Made by a program: the position numbers and the translations under genes. Shown in pieces: positions 26,237 through 38,300 of a DNA stretch of 64,000 nucleotides. Each line of letters starts with the position of its first letter. Within the stretch, counting starts at the first letter, position 1. The notes beneath the pieces were generated by a model, which ran no database searches, was not told the origin of the DNA, and saw only the letters and a program-made list of their open reading frames with translations. Source of the DNA: Arenicola marina (lineage: Eukaryota; Annelida; Polychaeta; Arenicolidae); contig OZ025255.1 of the NCBI GenBank assembly GCA_964019135.1, positions 6,510,001 through 6,574,000 of the forward strand, read 5' to 3'.

Positions 26237-28815
26237 ATGTACTACAGTAACACACCATATTTCACTATTACACTTCTCAAAACACTCGGCACGAGCGATA
26301 TAATACTCAAAACAGTCGGCTCTTGCGATATACCATATAAACACTCGGTTCTAGCAATATACAACACAAACAAACATGGTTTGATCATTTTATTAACAAA
26401 AACACCCGGTTCTACTGACAAAGTACGTGAACACACCTGATTGTAGTATTACACTACCAAAAACATTCGGTTCTGGTGATATGCTACTGAAAACAACCAG
26501 TTTTAGCGATATACTATACAAAACCCCCGGGTGTAGCGACAAACTACAGAACACTCGGTTTTAGCGATATACCAGGGTAACACACAAAATTCCAGCATTA
26601 CACTTATTAAAACGCTCGTTACGAGCGATACACTACTAAAAACAGTCGGCTCTTGCGATGTACTATATGAAACACTCGGTTCCAACGATATACAACACAA
26701 ACAAACATGATTTGATCATTTTATTAACCAAAACACTGAGTTCTACCAACATAGTACGTAAACACACCCGCTTCCAGCATTACACAACCAAAACACTCGG
26801 TTCTAGCGATATACTACTCAAAACACTCGGGTTTAGTTATATCCCACACAAAACACTCGGTTTTACGGATATACTACACAACACGCTCGGTTGTATCGAC
26901 ATGCTGTACAAACAACTCCATTTTGGCAATATACAACGGTAACAGACCATCTTCCAGCATTACTCTTCCCGAAACACTCGGTACGGCCGATATGCTACTC
27001 AAAACAGTCGACTCTTTCGATATGCTACGACCCACTTACCACCCAAAGCACTCCGATCTAACGATATGCTACACGAAACACCCGATTTTAGTTATATCCA
27101 ACGCAAAACACTCGGTTTTACGGATATAATACACAACACGCTCGGTTCTATCAACATGCTGTACGAAACACTCGCTTTTAGCAATGTACTACAGTAACAC
27201 ACCATATTTCAATATTACACTTCTCAAAACACTCGGCACGAGCGATATAATACTCAAAACAGTCGCCTCTTGCGATATAACATATAAACACTCGGTTCTA
27301 GCAATATACAACACCAACAAACATGATTTGATCATTTTATTAACAAAAACACCCGGTTCTACTGACAAAGTACGTAAACACACCTGATTGTAGTATTACA
27401 CTACCAAAACATTCGGTTCTGGTGATATGCTACTGAAAACAACCTGTTTTAGCGACATACTATACAACACCCCCGGGTGTAGCGACAAACTACAAACACT
27501 CGGTTTTAGCAATATACCAGGGTAACACACAAAATTCCAGTATTACACTTATCAAAACGCTCGTGCGATACACTACTAAAAACAGTCGGCTCTGGCAGTA
27601 TACTATATAAAACACTCGGTTCCAACGATATACAACACAAACAAACATGATTTGATCATTTTATTAACTAAAACACTGACTTCTACCAACATAGTACGTA
27701 AACACACCCGATTCCAGCATTACACAACCAAAACACTCGGTTCTAGCGATATGCTACACGAAACACCCGATTTTAGTTATATCCCACACAAAACACTCGA
27801 TTTTACGGATATAATACACAACACGCTCGGTTGTATCAACATGCTGTACGAAACACTCGCTTTTAGCAATGTACTACAGTAACACACCATATTTCAATAT
27901 TACACTTCTCAAAACACTCGGCACGAGCGATATAATACTCAAAACAGTCGGCTCTTGCGATATACCATATAAACACTCGGTTCTAGCAATATACAACACA
28001 AACAAACATGGTTTGATCATTTTATTAACAAAAACACCCGGTTCCACTGACAAAGAACGTGAACACACCTGATTGTAGTATTACACTACCAAAAACATTC
28101 GGTTCTGGTGAGATGCTACTGAAAACAACCTGTTTTAGCGATATACTATACAAAACCCCCGGGTGTAGCGACAAACTACAGAACACTCGGTTTTAGCGAT
28201 ATACCAGGGTAACACACAAAATTCCAGCATTACACTTATTAAAACGCTCGTTACGAGCGATACACTACTAAAAACAGTCGGCTCTTGCGATATACTATAT
28301 AAAACACGCGGTTCCAAAGATATACAACACAAACAAACATGATTTGATCATTTTATTAACCAAAACACTGAGTTCTACCGACATAGTACGTAAACACACC
28401 CGATTCCAGCATTACACAACCAAAACACTCGGTTCTAGCGATATACTACTCAAAACACTCGGGTTTAGTTATACCCCACACAAAACACTCGGTTTTACTC
28501 ATATACTGCACAACACGCTCGGTTGTATCGACATGCTGTACAAACAACTCCATTTTGGCAATATACAACGGTAACAGACCATCTTCCAGCATTACTCTTC
28601 CCGAAACACTCGGTACGGCCGATATGCTGCTCAAAACAGTCGACTATTTCGATATGCTACCACCCACTTACCACCCAAAGCACTCCGATCTAACGATATG
28701 CTACACGAAACACCCGATTTTAGTTATATCCCACACAAAACACTCGGTTTTACGGATATAATACACAACACGCTCGGTTCTATCAACATGCTGTACGAAA
28801 CACTCGCTTTTAGCA
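26237..28815 (+). repeat. 2,579-bp tandem repeat, copy 2
   Basis: Blocks of 947, 685 and 947 bp (landmarks 26,237, 27,184, 27,869, 28,816), in the same order as copy 1. Private variants are AACGCAAAACACTC at about 27,101 and TTTTAGCAATATACC at about 27,505. Confidence 0.9.
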
Positions 28816-31139
28816 ATGTACTACAGTAACACACCATATTTCACTATTACACTTCTCAAAACACTCGGCACGAGCGATATAATACTCAAAACAGTCGGCT
28901 CTTGCGATATGCCATATAAACACTCGGTTCTAGCAATATACAACACAAACAAACATGATTTGATCATTTTATTAACAAAAACACCCGGTTCTACTGACAA
29001 AGTACGTGAACACACCTGATTGTAGTATTACACTACCAAAAACATTCGGTTCTGGTGATATGCTACTGAGAAAAACCTGTTTTAGCGATATACTATACAA
29101 AACCCCCGGGTGTAGCGACAAACTACAAAACACTCGGTTTTAGCGATATACCAGGGTAACACACAAAATTCCAGCATTACACTTATCAAAACGCTCGTTA
29201 CGAGCGATACACTACTAAAAACAGTCGGCTCTGGCGATATACTATATAAAACACTCGGCTCCAACGATATACAACACAAACAAACATGATTTGATCATTT
29301 TATTAACCAAAACACTGAGTTCTACCAACATAGTACGTAAACACACCCGATTCCAGCATTACACAACCAAAACACTCGGTTCTAGCGATATGCTACTCGA
29401 AACACCCGATGTTAGTTATGTCCCACACAAAACACTCGATTTTACGGATATAATACACAACACGCTCGGTTCTATCAACATGCTGTACGAAACAGTCGCT
29501 TTAAGCAATGTACTACAGTAACACACCATATTTCACTATTACACTTCTCAAAAAACTCGGCACGAGCGATATAATACTCAACCCAGTCGGCTCTTGAGAT
29601 ATACCATATAAACACTCGGTTCTAGCAATATACAAAACAAACAAACATGATTTGATCATTTTATTAACAAAAAACCCGGTTCTACTGACAAAGTACGTAA
29701 ACACACCTGATTGTAGTATTACACTACCAAAAACATTCGGTTCTGGTGATATGCTACTGAAAACAACCTGTTTTAGCGATATACTATACAACACCCACGG
29801 GTGTAGCGACAAACTACAAACACTCGGTTTTAGCGATATACCAGGGTAACACACAAAATTCCAGTATTACACTTATCAAAACGCTCGTGCGATACACTAC
29901 TAAAAACAGTCGGCTCTGGCGGTATACTATATAAAACACTCGGTTCCAACGATATACAACACAAACAAACATGATTTGATCATTTTATTAACTAAAACAC
30001 TGACTTCTACCAACATAGTACGTAAACACACCCGATTCCAGCATTACACAACCAAAACACTCGGTTCTAGCGATATGCTACACGAAACACCCGATTTTAG
30101 TTATGTCCCACACAAAACACTCGATTTTACGGATATAATACACAACACGCTCGGTTGTATCAACATGCTGTACGAAACACTCGCTTTTAGCAATGTACTA
30201 CAGTAACACACCATATTTCAATATTACACTTCTCAAAACACTCGGCACGAGCGATATAATACTCAAAACAGTCGGCTCTTGCGATATACCATATAAACAC
30301 TCGGTTCTAGCAATATACAACACAAACAAACATGGTTTGATCATTTTATTAACAAAAACACCCGGTTCCACTGACAAAGAACGTGAACACACCTGATTGT
30401 AGTATTACACTACCAAAAACATTCGGTTCTGGTGAGATGCTACTGAAAACAACCTGTTTTAGCGATATACTATACAAAACCCCCGGGTGTAGCGACAAAC
30501 TACAGAACACTCGGTTTTAGCGATATACCAGGGTAACACACAAAATTCCAGCATTACACTTATTAAAACGCTCGTTACGAGCGATACACTACTAAAAACA
30601 GTCGGCTCTTGCGATATACTATATAAAACACGCGGTTCCAAAGATATACAACACAAACAAACATGATTTGATCATTTTATTAACCAAAACACTGAGTTCT
30701 ACCGACATAGTACGTAAACACACCCGATTCCAGCATTACACAACCAAAACACTCGGTTCTAGCGATATACTACTCAAAACACTCGGGTTTAGTTATACCC
30801 CACACAAAACACTCGGTTTTACTCATATACTGCACAACACGCTCGGTTGTATCGACATGCTGTACAAACAACTCCATTTTGGCAATATACAACGGTAACA
30901 GACCATCTTCCAGCATTACTCTTCCCGAAACACTCGGTACGGCCGATATGCTGCTCAAAACAGTCGACTATTTCGATATGCTACCACCCACTTACCACCC
31001 AAAGCACTCCGATCTAACGATATGCTACACGAAACACCCGATTTTAGTTATATCCCACACAAAACACTCGGTTTTACGGATATAATACACAACACGCTCG
31101 GTTCTATCAACATGCTGTACGAAACACTCGCTTTTAGCA
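28816..31139 (+). repeat. 692 + 685 + 947-bp blocks; 2,324-bp offset repeat
   Basis: Landmarks 28,816, 29,508, 30,193 and 31,140. The interval 30,193-31,140 repeats 27,869-28,816 at offset 2,324. The 29,508 block carries the CCCACGGG marker at about 29,791. It is followed directly by a short 685-bp block instead of the 940-bp block that follows the marker at 1, 22,718 and 33,470, which indicates a deletion or crossover at the block boundary. Confidence 0.82.
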
Positions 31140-33469
31140 ATGTACTACAGTAACACACCATATTTCAATATTACACTTCTCAAAACACTCGGCACGAGCG
31201 ATATAATACTCAAAACAGTCGGCTCTTGCGATATACCATATAAACACTCGGTTCTAGCAATATACAACACAAACAAACATGATTTGATCATTTTATTAAC
31301 AAAAACACCCGATTCTACTGACAAAGTACGTAAACACACCTGAATGTAGTATTACACTACCAAAAATATTCGGTTCTGGTGATATGCTACTGAAAACAAC
31401 CTGTTTCAGCGATATACTATACAACACCCCCGGGTGTAGCGACAAACTACAAACACTCGGTTTTAGCGATATACCAGGGTAACACACAAAATTCCAGTAT
31501 TACACTTATCAAAACGCTCGTGCGATACACTACTAAAAACAGTCGGCTCTGGCGGTATACTATATAAAACACTCGGTTCCAGCGATATACAACACAAACA
31601 AACATGATTTGATCATTTTATTAACCAAAACACTGACTTCTATCAACATAGTACGTAAACACACCCGATCCCAGCATTGCACAACCAAAACACTCGGTTC
31701 TAGCGATATGCTACACGAAACACCCGATTTTAGCTATATCCCACACAAAACACTCGATTTTACGGATATAATACACAACACGCTCGGTTCTATCAACATG
31801 CTGTACGAAACAGTCGCTTGTAGCAATGTACTACAGTAACACACCATATTTCACTATTACACTTCTCAAAACACTCTGCACGAGCGATATAATACTCAAA
31901 ACAGTCGGCTCTTGGGATATACCATATAAACACTCGGTTCTAGCAATATACAACACAAACAAACATGATTTGATCATTTTATTAACAAAAACACCCGGTT
32001 CCACTGACAAAGTACGTGAACACACCTGAATGTAGTATTACACTACCAAAAACATTCGGTTCTGGTGAGATGCTACTGAAAACAACCTGTTTTAGCGATA
32101 TACTATACAAAACCCCCGGGTGTAGCGACAAACAACAGAACACTCGGTTTTAGAGATATACCAGGGTAACACACAAAATTCCAGCATTACACTTATCAAA
32201 ACGCTCGTTACGAGCGATACACTGCCAAAACAAAAACAGTCGGCTCTTGCGATATACTATATGAAACACTCGGTTCCAAAGATATACAACACAAACAAAC
32301 ATGATTTGATCATTTTATTAACCAAAACACTCAGTTCTACCGACATAGTACGTAAACACACCCGATTCCAGGATTACACAACCAAAACACTCCTTTCTAG
32401 CGATATACTACTCAAAACACTCGGGTTCAGTTATATCCCACACAAAACACTCGGTTTTACGGATATACTACACAACACGCTCGGTTGTATCGACATGCTG
32501 TACAAAAAACTCGCTTTTAGCAATATACAACGGTAACAGACCATCTTCCAGCATTACTCTTTCCGAAACACTCGGTCCGGCCGATATGCTACTCAAAACA
32601 GTCGACTCTTTTGATATGCTACCACCCACTTACCGCCCAAAGCACTCCAATTGAACGATATGCTACACGAAACACCCGATTTTAGTTATATCCCACACAA
32701 AACACTCGGTTTTACGGATATAATACACAACACGCTCGGTTCTATCAACATGCTGTACGAAACAGTCGCTTTTAGCAATCTACTACAGTAACACACCATA
32801 TTTCAATACTACACTTCCCAAAACACTCGGCACGAGCGATATAATACTCAAAACAGTCGGCTCTTGCGATATACCATATAAACACTCGGTTCTAGCAATA
32901 TACAACACAAACAAACATGGTTTGATCATTTTATTAACAAAAACACCCGGTTCTACTGACAAAGTACGTAAACGCACCTGATTGTAGTATTACACTACCA
33001 AAAACATTCGGTTCTGGTGATATGCTACTGAGAACAACCTGTTTTAGCGATATACTATACAAAACCCCCGGGTGTACCGACAAACTACAAAACACTCGGT
33101 TTTAGCGATATACCAGGGTAACACACAAAATTCCAGCATTACACTTATCAAAACGCTCGTTACGAGCGATACACTACTAAAAACAGTCGGCTCTGGCGAT
33201 ATACTATATAAAACACTCGGCTCCAACGATATACAACACAAACAAACATGATTTGATCATTTTATTAACCAAAACACTGAGTTCTACCAACATAGTACGT
33301 AAACACACCCGATTCCAGCATTACACAACCAAAACACTCGGTTCTAGCGATATGCTACTCGAAACACCCGATGTTAGTTATGTCCCACACAAAACACTCG
33401 ATTTTACGGATATAATACACAACACGCTCGGTTCTATCAACATGCTGTACGAAACAGTCGCTTTAAGCA
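31140..33469 (+). repeat. 686 + 952 + 692-bp blocks, paralogous to 14,814 onward
   Basis: Landmarks 31,140, 31,826, 32,778 (degenerate, AATCTACTACAG) and 33,470. The first part mirrors 14,814 to about 16,200 at offset about 16,323. The segment around 32,558 has the CTTTCCGAAACACTCGGTCC variant shared with 872, 23,436 and 34,189. Private changes here include TAGAGATATACC at about 32,151 and CTCCTTTCTAG at about 32,390, giving a slightly more diverged look than the central arm. Confidence 0.8.
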
Positions 33470-34672
33470 ATGTACTACAGTAACACACCATATTTCACTA
33501 TTACACTTCTCAAAAAACTCGGCACGAGCGATATAATACTCAACCCAGTCGGCTCTTGAGATATACCATATAAACACTCGGTTCTAGCAATATACAAAAC
33601 AAACAAACATGATTTGATCATTTTATTAACAAAAAACCCGGTTCTACTGACAAAGTACGTAAACACACCTGATTGTAGTATTACACTACCAAAAACATTC
33701 GGTTCTGGTGATATGCTACTGAAAACAACCTGTTTTAGCGATATACTATACAAAACCCACGGGTGTAGCGACAAACTACAAACACTCGGTTTTAGCGATA
33801 TACCAGGGTAACACACACAATTCCAGTATTACACTTATCAAAACGCTCGTGCGATACACTACTAAAAACAGTCGGCTCTGGCGATATACTATATGAAACA
33901 CTCGGTTCCAACGATATACAACACAAACAAACATGATTTGATCATTTTATTAACCAAAACACTGAGTTCTACCAACATAGTACGTAAACACACCCGATTC
34001 CAGCATTACACAACCAAAACACTCGGTTCTAGCGATATACTACTCAAAACACTCGGGTTTAGTTATATCCCACACAAAACACTCGGTTTTACGGATATAC
34101 TACACAACACGCTCGGTGGTATCGACATGCTGTACAAAAAACTCGCTTTTAGCAATATACAACGGTAACAGACCATCTTCCAGCATTACTCTTTCCGAAA
34201 CACTCGGTCCGGCCGATATGCTACTCAAAACAGTCGACTCTTTTGATATGCTACCACCCACTTACCGCCCAAAGCACTCCAATTGAACGATATGCTACAC
34301 GAAACACCCGATTTTAGTTATATCCCACACAAAACACTCGGTTTTACGGATATACTACACAACACGCTCGGTGGTATCGACATGCTGTACAAAAAACTCG
34401 CTTTTAGCAATATACAACGGTAACAGACCATCTTCTAGCATTACTCTTCCCGAAACACTCGGTACGGCCGATATGCTACTCAAAACAGTCGACTCTTTCG
34501 ATATGCTACGACCCACTTACCACCCAAAGCACTCCGACCTAACGATATGCTACACGAAACACCCGATTTTAGTTATATCCAACACAAAACACTCGGTTTT
34601 ACGGATATAATACACAACACGCTCGGTTCTATCAACATGCTGTACGAAACACTCGCTTTTAGCAATGTACTA
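33470..34672 (+). repeat. Terminal left-arm block (1,195 bp) abutting the orientation switch
   Basis: The interval from landmark 33,470 to 34,665 equals a 940-bp block plus a 255-bp duplicated cassette. It carries the CCCACGGG marker at about 33,756. The last landmark is cut after ATGTACTA by the junction. Confidence 0.88.
34111..34620 (+). repeat. 255-bp cassette duplication next to the junction, chimeric
   Basis: GCTCGGTGGTATCGACATGC begins at 34,111 and again at 34,366. The first copy continues with the CTTTCCG / GGTCCGG / CAATTGAACG variant. The second continues with the CTTCCCG / GGTACGG / CGACCTAACG variant that is typical of other 947-bp blocks. The duplication therefore joins two subtypes of the same cassette, as expected from unequal crossover between different blocks. 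Confidence 0.9.
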
Positions 34673-34690
34673 TCATTATAACAGAGTGTG
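34660..34690. other. Orientation-switch junction between the two arms
   Basis: The left arm is canonical through AGCAATGTACTA, ending at 34,672, where every other block continues CAGTAACAC. Here it is followed by TCATTATAAC (34,673-34,682) and then right-arm monomers (GAGTGTGTTGTAGAATATG). About eight bases, 34,673-34,680, cannot be assigned cleanly to either arm. The flanks are not mirror images of each other: the monomer types on the two sides differ, so this is not a simple palindrome or fold-back duplication. It is either an inversion breakpoint inside a formerly uniform array, a join of two separately evolved arrays, or an assembly join. Confidence 0.9.
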
Positions 34691-34755
34691 TTGTAGAATA
34701 TGTCGCTATTACCGAGTGTTTTGTACAGTATATTCCTATAACCGAGTGCTTCGTG
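34673..34755 (-). repeat. First right-arm monomers after the switch
   Basis: Three monomers between the junction and the start of the 4,634-bp repeat. They match the run at about 36,515-36,580 (TTGTAGAATATG, CGCTATTACCGAG, GTACAGTATAT, GTGCTTCGTG) with changes (TGTGTTGTAG, TATGTCGC, TATTCC). The array was therefore cut inside a larger right-arm unit. Confidence 0.8.
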
Positions 34756-35020
34756 TAGTATATCCCTAAAAGCGAGTGTTTTGAGTAGCATATCGGTAGA
34801 ACCGAGTGTTTTGGTCAAGAAAATGATCGAATCATTAATTTTTTGTGTTGTATATCGCTAAAGCCGAGTGTTTTGTACCGTATGACGCTATACCCGAGAG
34901 TTAGGTGTAATATATCCCTAAAAGCAAGTGTTTTGAATAATATATCGCTAAAACCGTCTGTTTTTTGGGCAGTATGTCGCTATGACCGGGTTTTTTAGCA
35001 GTATATCGTTCTTACCGAGT

Positions 35021-35066
35021 GTTTTGGGAAGTGGAATACTTGAATCTGGTGTGCTTCCCTAGTATG
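35021..35066 (-). repeat. Divergent monomer class in the right arm (example)
   Basis: GGGAAGTGGAATACTTGAAT followed by CTGGTGTGCTTCCCTAGTATG. Read in the left-arm sense this is ACTAGGGAAGCACACC then AGATTCAAGTATTCC, clearly homologous to the left-arm example at 1,430-1,472. It recurs about every 0.2-1.4 kb in the right arm, typically as GGAATCTGGTGTGTTTCCC. Confidence 0.85.
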
Positions 35067-35216
35067 TCGCTAAAACCGAGTGTTTTGTACAATATTTCGC
35101 TATAACCGAGTGTTTTTAACAGTGTATCGCTATAATTGAGTGTTATATGCACTAAATCCTTAAAACAGAGTGTTTTGAGTAGTATATCGTTAAAAGCGAG
35201 TGTTTTCGTTAATAAA

Positions 35217-35229
35217 ATGATCGAATCAT
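35217..35229. other. Right-arm dyad element, ATGAT-CGA-ATCAT (example)
   Basis: The homologous monomer of the right arm carries the same inverted repeat with a different centre. In left-arm sense it is ATGAT-TCG-ATCAT, so the arms differ by one C/T change at a CpG. It is repeated many times across 34.8-64 kb. Variants with one damaged arm exist (ATGATCGAACCAT at about 36,099; ATTATCGAACCAT at about 44,787). Confidence 0.85.
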
Positions 35230-35348
35230 GTCTGTTTGTGTTGTATATCGCTAAAGCCGAGTGATTTGTACAGGATGTCGCTATAACTGAGTGTTGGGTG
35301 AAGTATATCCCTAAAAGCGGGTGTCTTGAATAGTAGTATATCGCTAAA

Positions 35349-38300
35349 ACCGAGTGTGGTTTGTGCAGTATGTCGCTATAACCGAGCGTTTTGCGTAGTA
35401 TGTCAATAAAACCGACTGTTTGAGCAGTATATCGCTCGTACCGAATGCTTTGAGCAGTATGTCGCTCGTACCGATTGTTTTGGGAAGTGGGATACTGGAA
35501 TCTGGTATGTTTCCCTAGTATGTCGCTAAAACCGAGTGTTTTTTTACGGTATATCGGTATAACCGAGTGTTATGTGTAGTAAATCCTTAAAACAGAGTGT
35601 TTTGAGTAGTATATCGTTAGAACCGAGTGTTTTCGTTAATGAAATGATCCAAACATGTGTGTTTGGGTTCTATTTCGCTAAAGCCGAGTGTTTTGTACCG
35701 TATGTCGTTATAACCGAGTGTTTTGTATAGTAAATCCCTCAAACCCAGTGTTTTGAGCAGTATATCGGTAGAACCGAGTGATTTGTACAGGATGTCGCTA
35801 TAACTGAGTGTTTGGTGTAGTATATCCCTAAAAGCGAGTGTCTTGAATAGTATATCACTAAAACCGAGTGTGGTTTGTGCAGTATGTCGGTAGAACCGAG
35901 TGTTTTGTTCAAGAAAATGATCGAATCATGTTTGTTTGTGTTCTATATCACTACAGATGAGTGTTTTGTACCGTGTGGCGCTATACCTGAGTGTTTGGTG
36001 TAATATATCCCTAAAAGCGAGTGTCTTGAATAGTATATCGCTAAAACCGAGTGTGGTTTGTGCAGTATGTCGTTAGAACCGAGTGTTTTGCTTAATAAAA
36101 TGATCGAACCATGTGTGTTTGTGTTGTATATCGCTAAAGCCGAGTGATTTGTAGAGCATGCCGCTATAACTAAGTGTTTGATGTGGTATATCCCTAAAAG
36201 CGAGTGTTTTAAGTAATATATCGCTAAAACCGCGTGTTTTATACAGTATGTCGCTTGAACCGAATGTTTTGTGTACTTTGTACCTAAAATCGGGTGTTTT
36301 TAGCAGTATATCCCTTGTACCGAGTGTTTTGGTTAATACAATGATCGAATCATGTCTGTTTGTGTTGTATATCGCTCAAGCCGAGTGATTTGTACAGGAT
36401 GTCGCTATAACTGAGTGTTGGGTGAAGTATATCCCTAAAAGCGAATGTTTTTAGTAGTATGTCCCTAAAAGCGAGTGTTTTGAGCAGTATATCGGTAGAA
36501 CCGAGTGATTTGTAGAATATGCCGCTATTACCGAGTGTTTTGTACAGTATATCCCTATAACCGAGTGCTTCGTGTAGTATATCCCTGAAAGCGAGTGTTT
36601 TGAGTAGCATATCGGTAGAACCGAGTGGTTTGGTCAAGAAAATGATCGAATCATGTCTGCTTGTGTCGTATATCGCTAAAGCCGAGTGTTTTGCACCGTA
36701 TGTCGCTATAACTGTTTTTGGTGTGTTTGGTGTAATATATCCCTAAAAACGAGTGTCTTGAATAGTATATCCCTAAAACCGACTGTGGTTTGTGCAGTAT
36801 GTCGCTATAACCGAGCGTTTTGCGTAGTATGTCAATAAAACCGCTGTTTGAGCAGTATGTCGCTCTTACCGATTGTTTTGGGCAGTGGGATACTGGAATC
36901 TGGTGTGTTTCCCTAGTATATCGCTAAAACCGAATGTTTTTTTACAGTTTATCGCTATACCCGAGGGTTATGTGTAGTAAATCCTTAAAACAGAGTGGTT
37001 TGAATAGTATGTCGTTAGAACCGAGTGTTTTGCTTAATAAAATGATCGAACCATGTGTGTTTGTGTTGTATATCGCTAAAGCCGAGTGATTTGTAGAGTA
37101 TGCCGCTATAACTAAGTGTTTGATTTAGTACATTCTTAAAAGCGAGTGTTTTAAGTAGTATATCGCTAAAACCGCGTGTTTTATACAGTATGTCGCTTGA
37201 ACCGATGTTTTGTGTACTTTGTACCTAAAACCGGGTGTTTTTAGCAGTATATCGCTTTTACCGAGTGTTTTGGTTAATAAAATGATCGAATCATGTCTGT
37301 TTGTGTTGTATATCGCTAAAGCCGAGTGATTTGTACAGGATGTCGCTATAACTGAGTGTTGGGTGAAGAATATGCCTAAAAGCGAATGTTTTTAGTAGTA
37401 TGTCCCTAAAAGCGAGTGTTTTGAGCAGTATATCGGTAGAACCGAGTGATTTGTAGAGTATGCCGCTATTACCGAGTGTTTTGTACAGTATATCCCTATA
37501 ACCGAGCGCTTCGTGTAGTATATCCCTAAAAGCGAGTGTGTTGAGTAGCATATCGGTAGAACCGAGTGTTTTGGTCAAGAAAATGATCGAATCATGTCTG
37601 TTTGTGTCGTATATCGCTAAAGCCGAGTGTTTTGTACCGTATATCGTTATAACCGCGTGTTTTGTATAATAAATCCCTAAAACCGAGTGTTTTGAGCAGT
37701 ATATCGGTAGAACCGAGTGTTTTGGTCAAGAAAATGATCGAATCATGTTTGTTTGTGTCGTATATCGCTAAAGCCGAGTGTTTGGTACCGTATGTCGCTA
37801 TAACTGAGTGTTTGGTGTAATATATGCCTAAAAACGAGTGTCTTGAATAGTATATCGCTAAAACCGAGTGTGGTTTGTGCAGTAAGTATGTCGCTATAAC
37901 CGAGCGTTTTGCGTAGTATGTCAATAAAACCGACTGTTTGAGCAGTGTGTCGCTCGTACCGATTGTTTTGGGAAGTGGGATACTGGAATCTGGTGTGTTT
38001 CCCTAGTATGTCACTAAAACCGAATGTTTTTTACAGTATATCGCTATACCCGAGTGTTATGTGTAGTAAATCCTTAAAACAGAGTGTTTTGAGTAGCATA
38101 TCAGTAGAACCGAGTGTGTTGGTCAAGAAAATGATCGAATCATGTCTGTTTGTGTCGTATATCGCTAAAGCCGAGTGTTTTGTACCATATGTCGTTAGAA
38201 CCGAGTGTTTTGCGTAGTATGTCAATAAAACCGACTGTTTGAGCAGTATATCGCTCGTACCGAGTGTTTTGAGCAGTATGTCGCTCGTACCGAGTGTTTT

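Larger units (their letters stand above)
1..34672 (+). repeat. Left arm of megasatellite: about 30-bp monomers, core on + strand
   Basis: The arm is uninterrupted tandem monomers. In the first 150 bases the core start (CTCGGT or variant) falls at 21, 51, 81, 111 and 141, a strict 30-bp step; elsewhere steps of 28, 29 and 31 occur. The canonical core is CTCGGTTTTAGCGATATAC followed by a TACTCAAAACA-like linker. Diverged monomers with a TTCCAGCATTACAC-like core are interspersed. A landmark ATGTACTACAG recurs 42 times between 154 and 34,665, with intervals mainly of 676-692 or 939-952 bp, so the arm is a lattice of two block lengths. No unique sequence, transposon or gene is embedded. The class is eukaryotic satellite DNA; whether it is centromeric or subtelomeric cannot be told. 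Confidence 0.97.

Noticed and set aside
1..34672. CRISPR array (regular about 30-bp units)
   Set aside because: There are no constant repeats alternating with unique spacers. All units are related to one another, and no cas-like gene is present.
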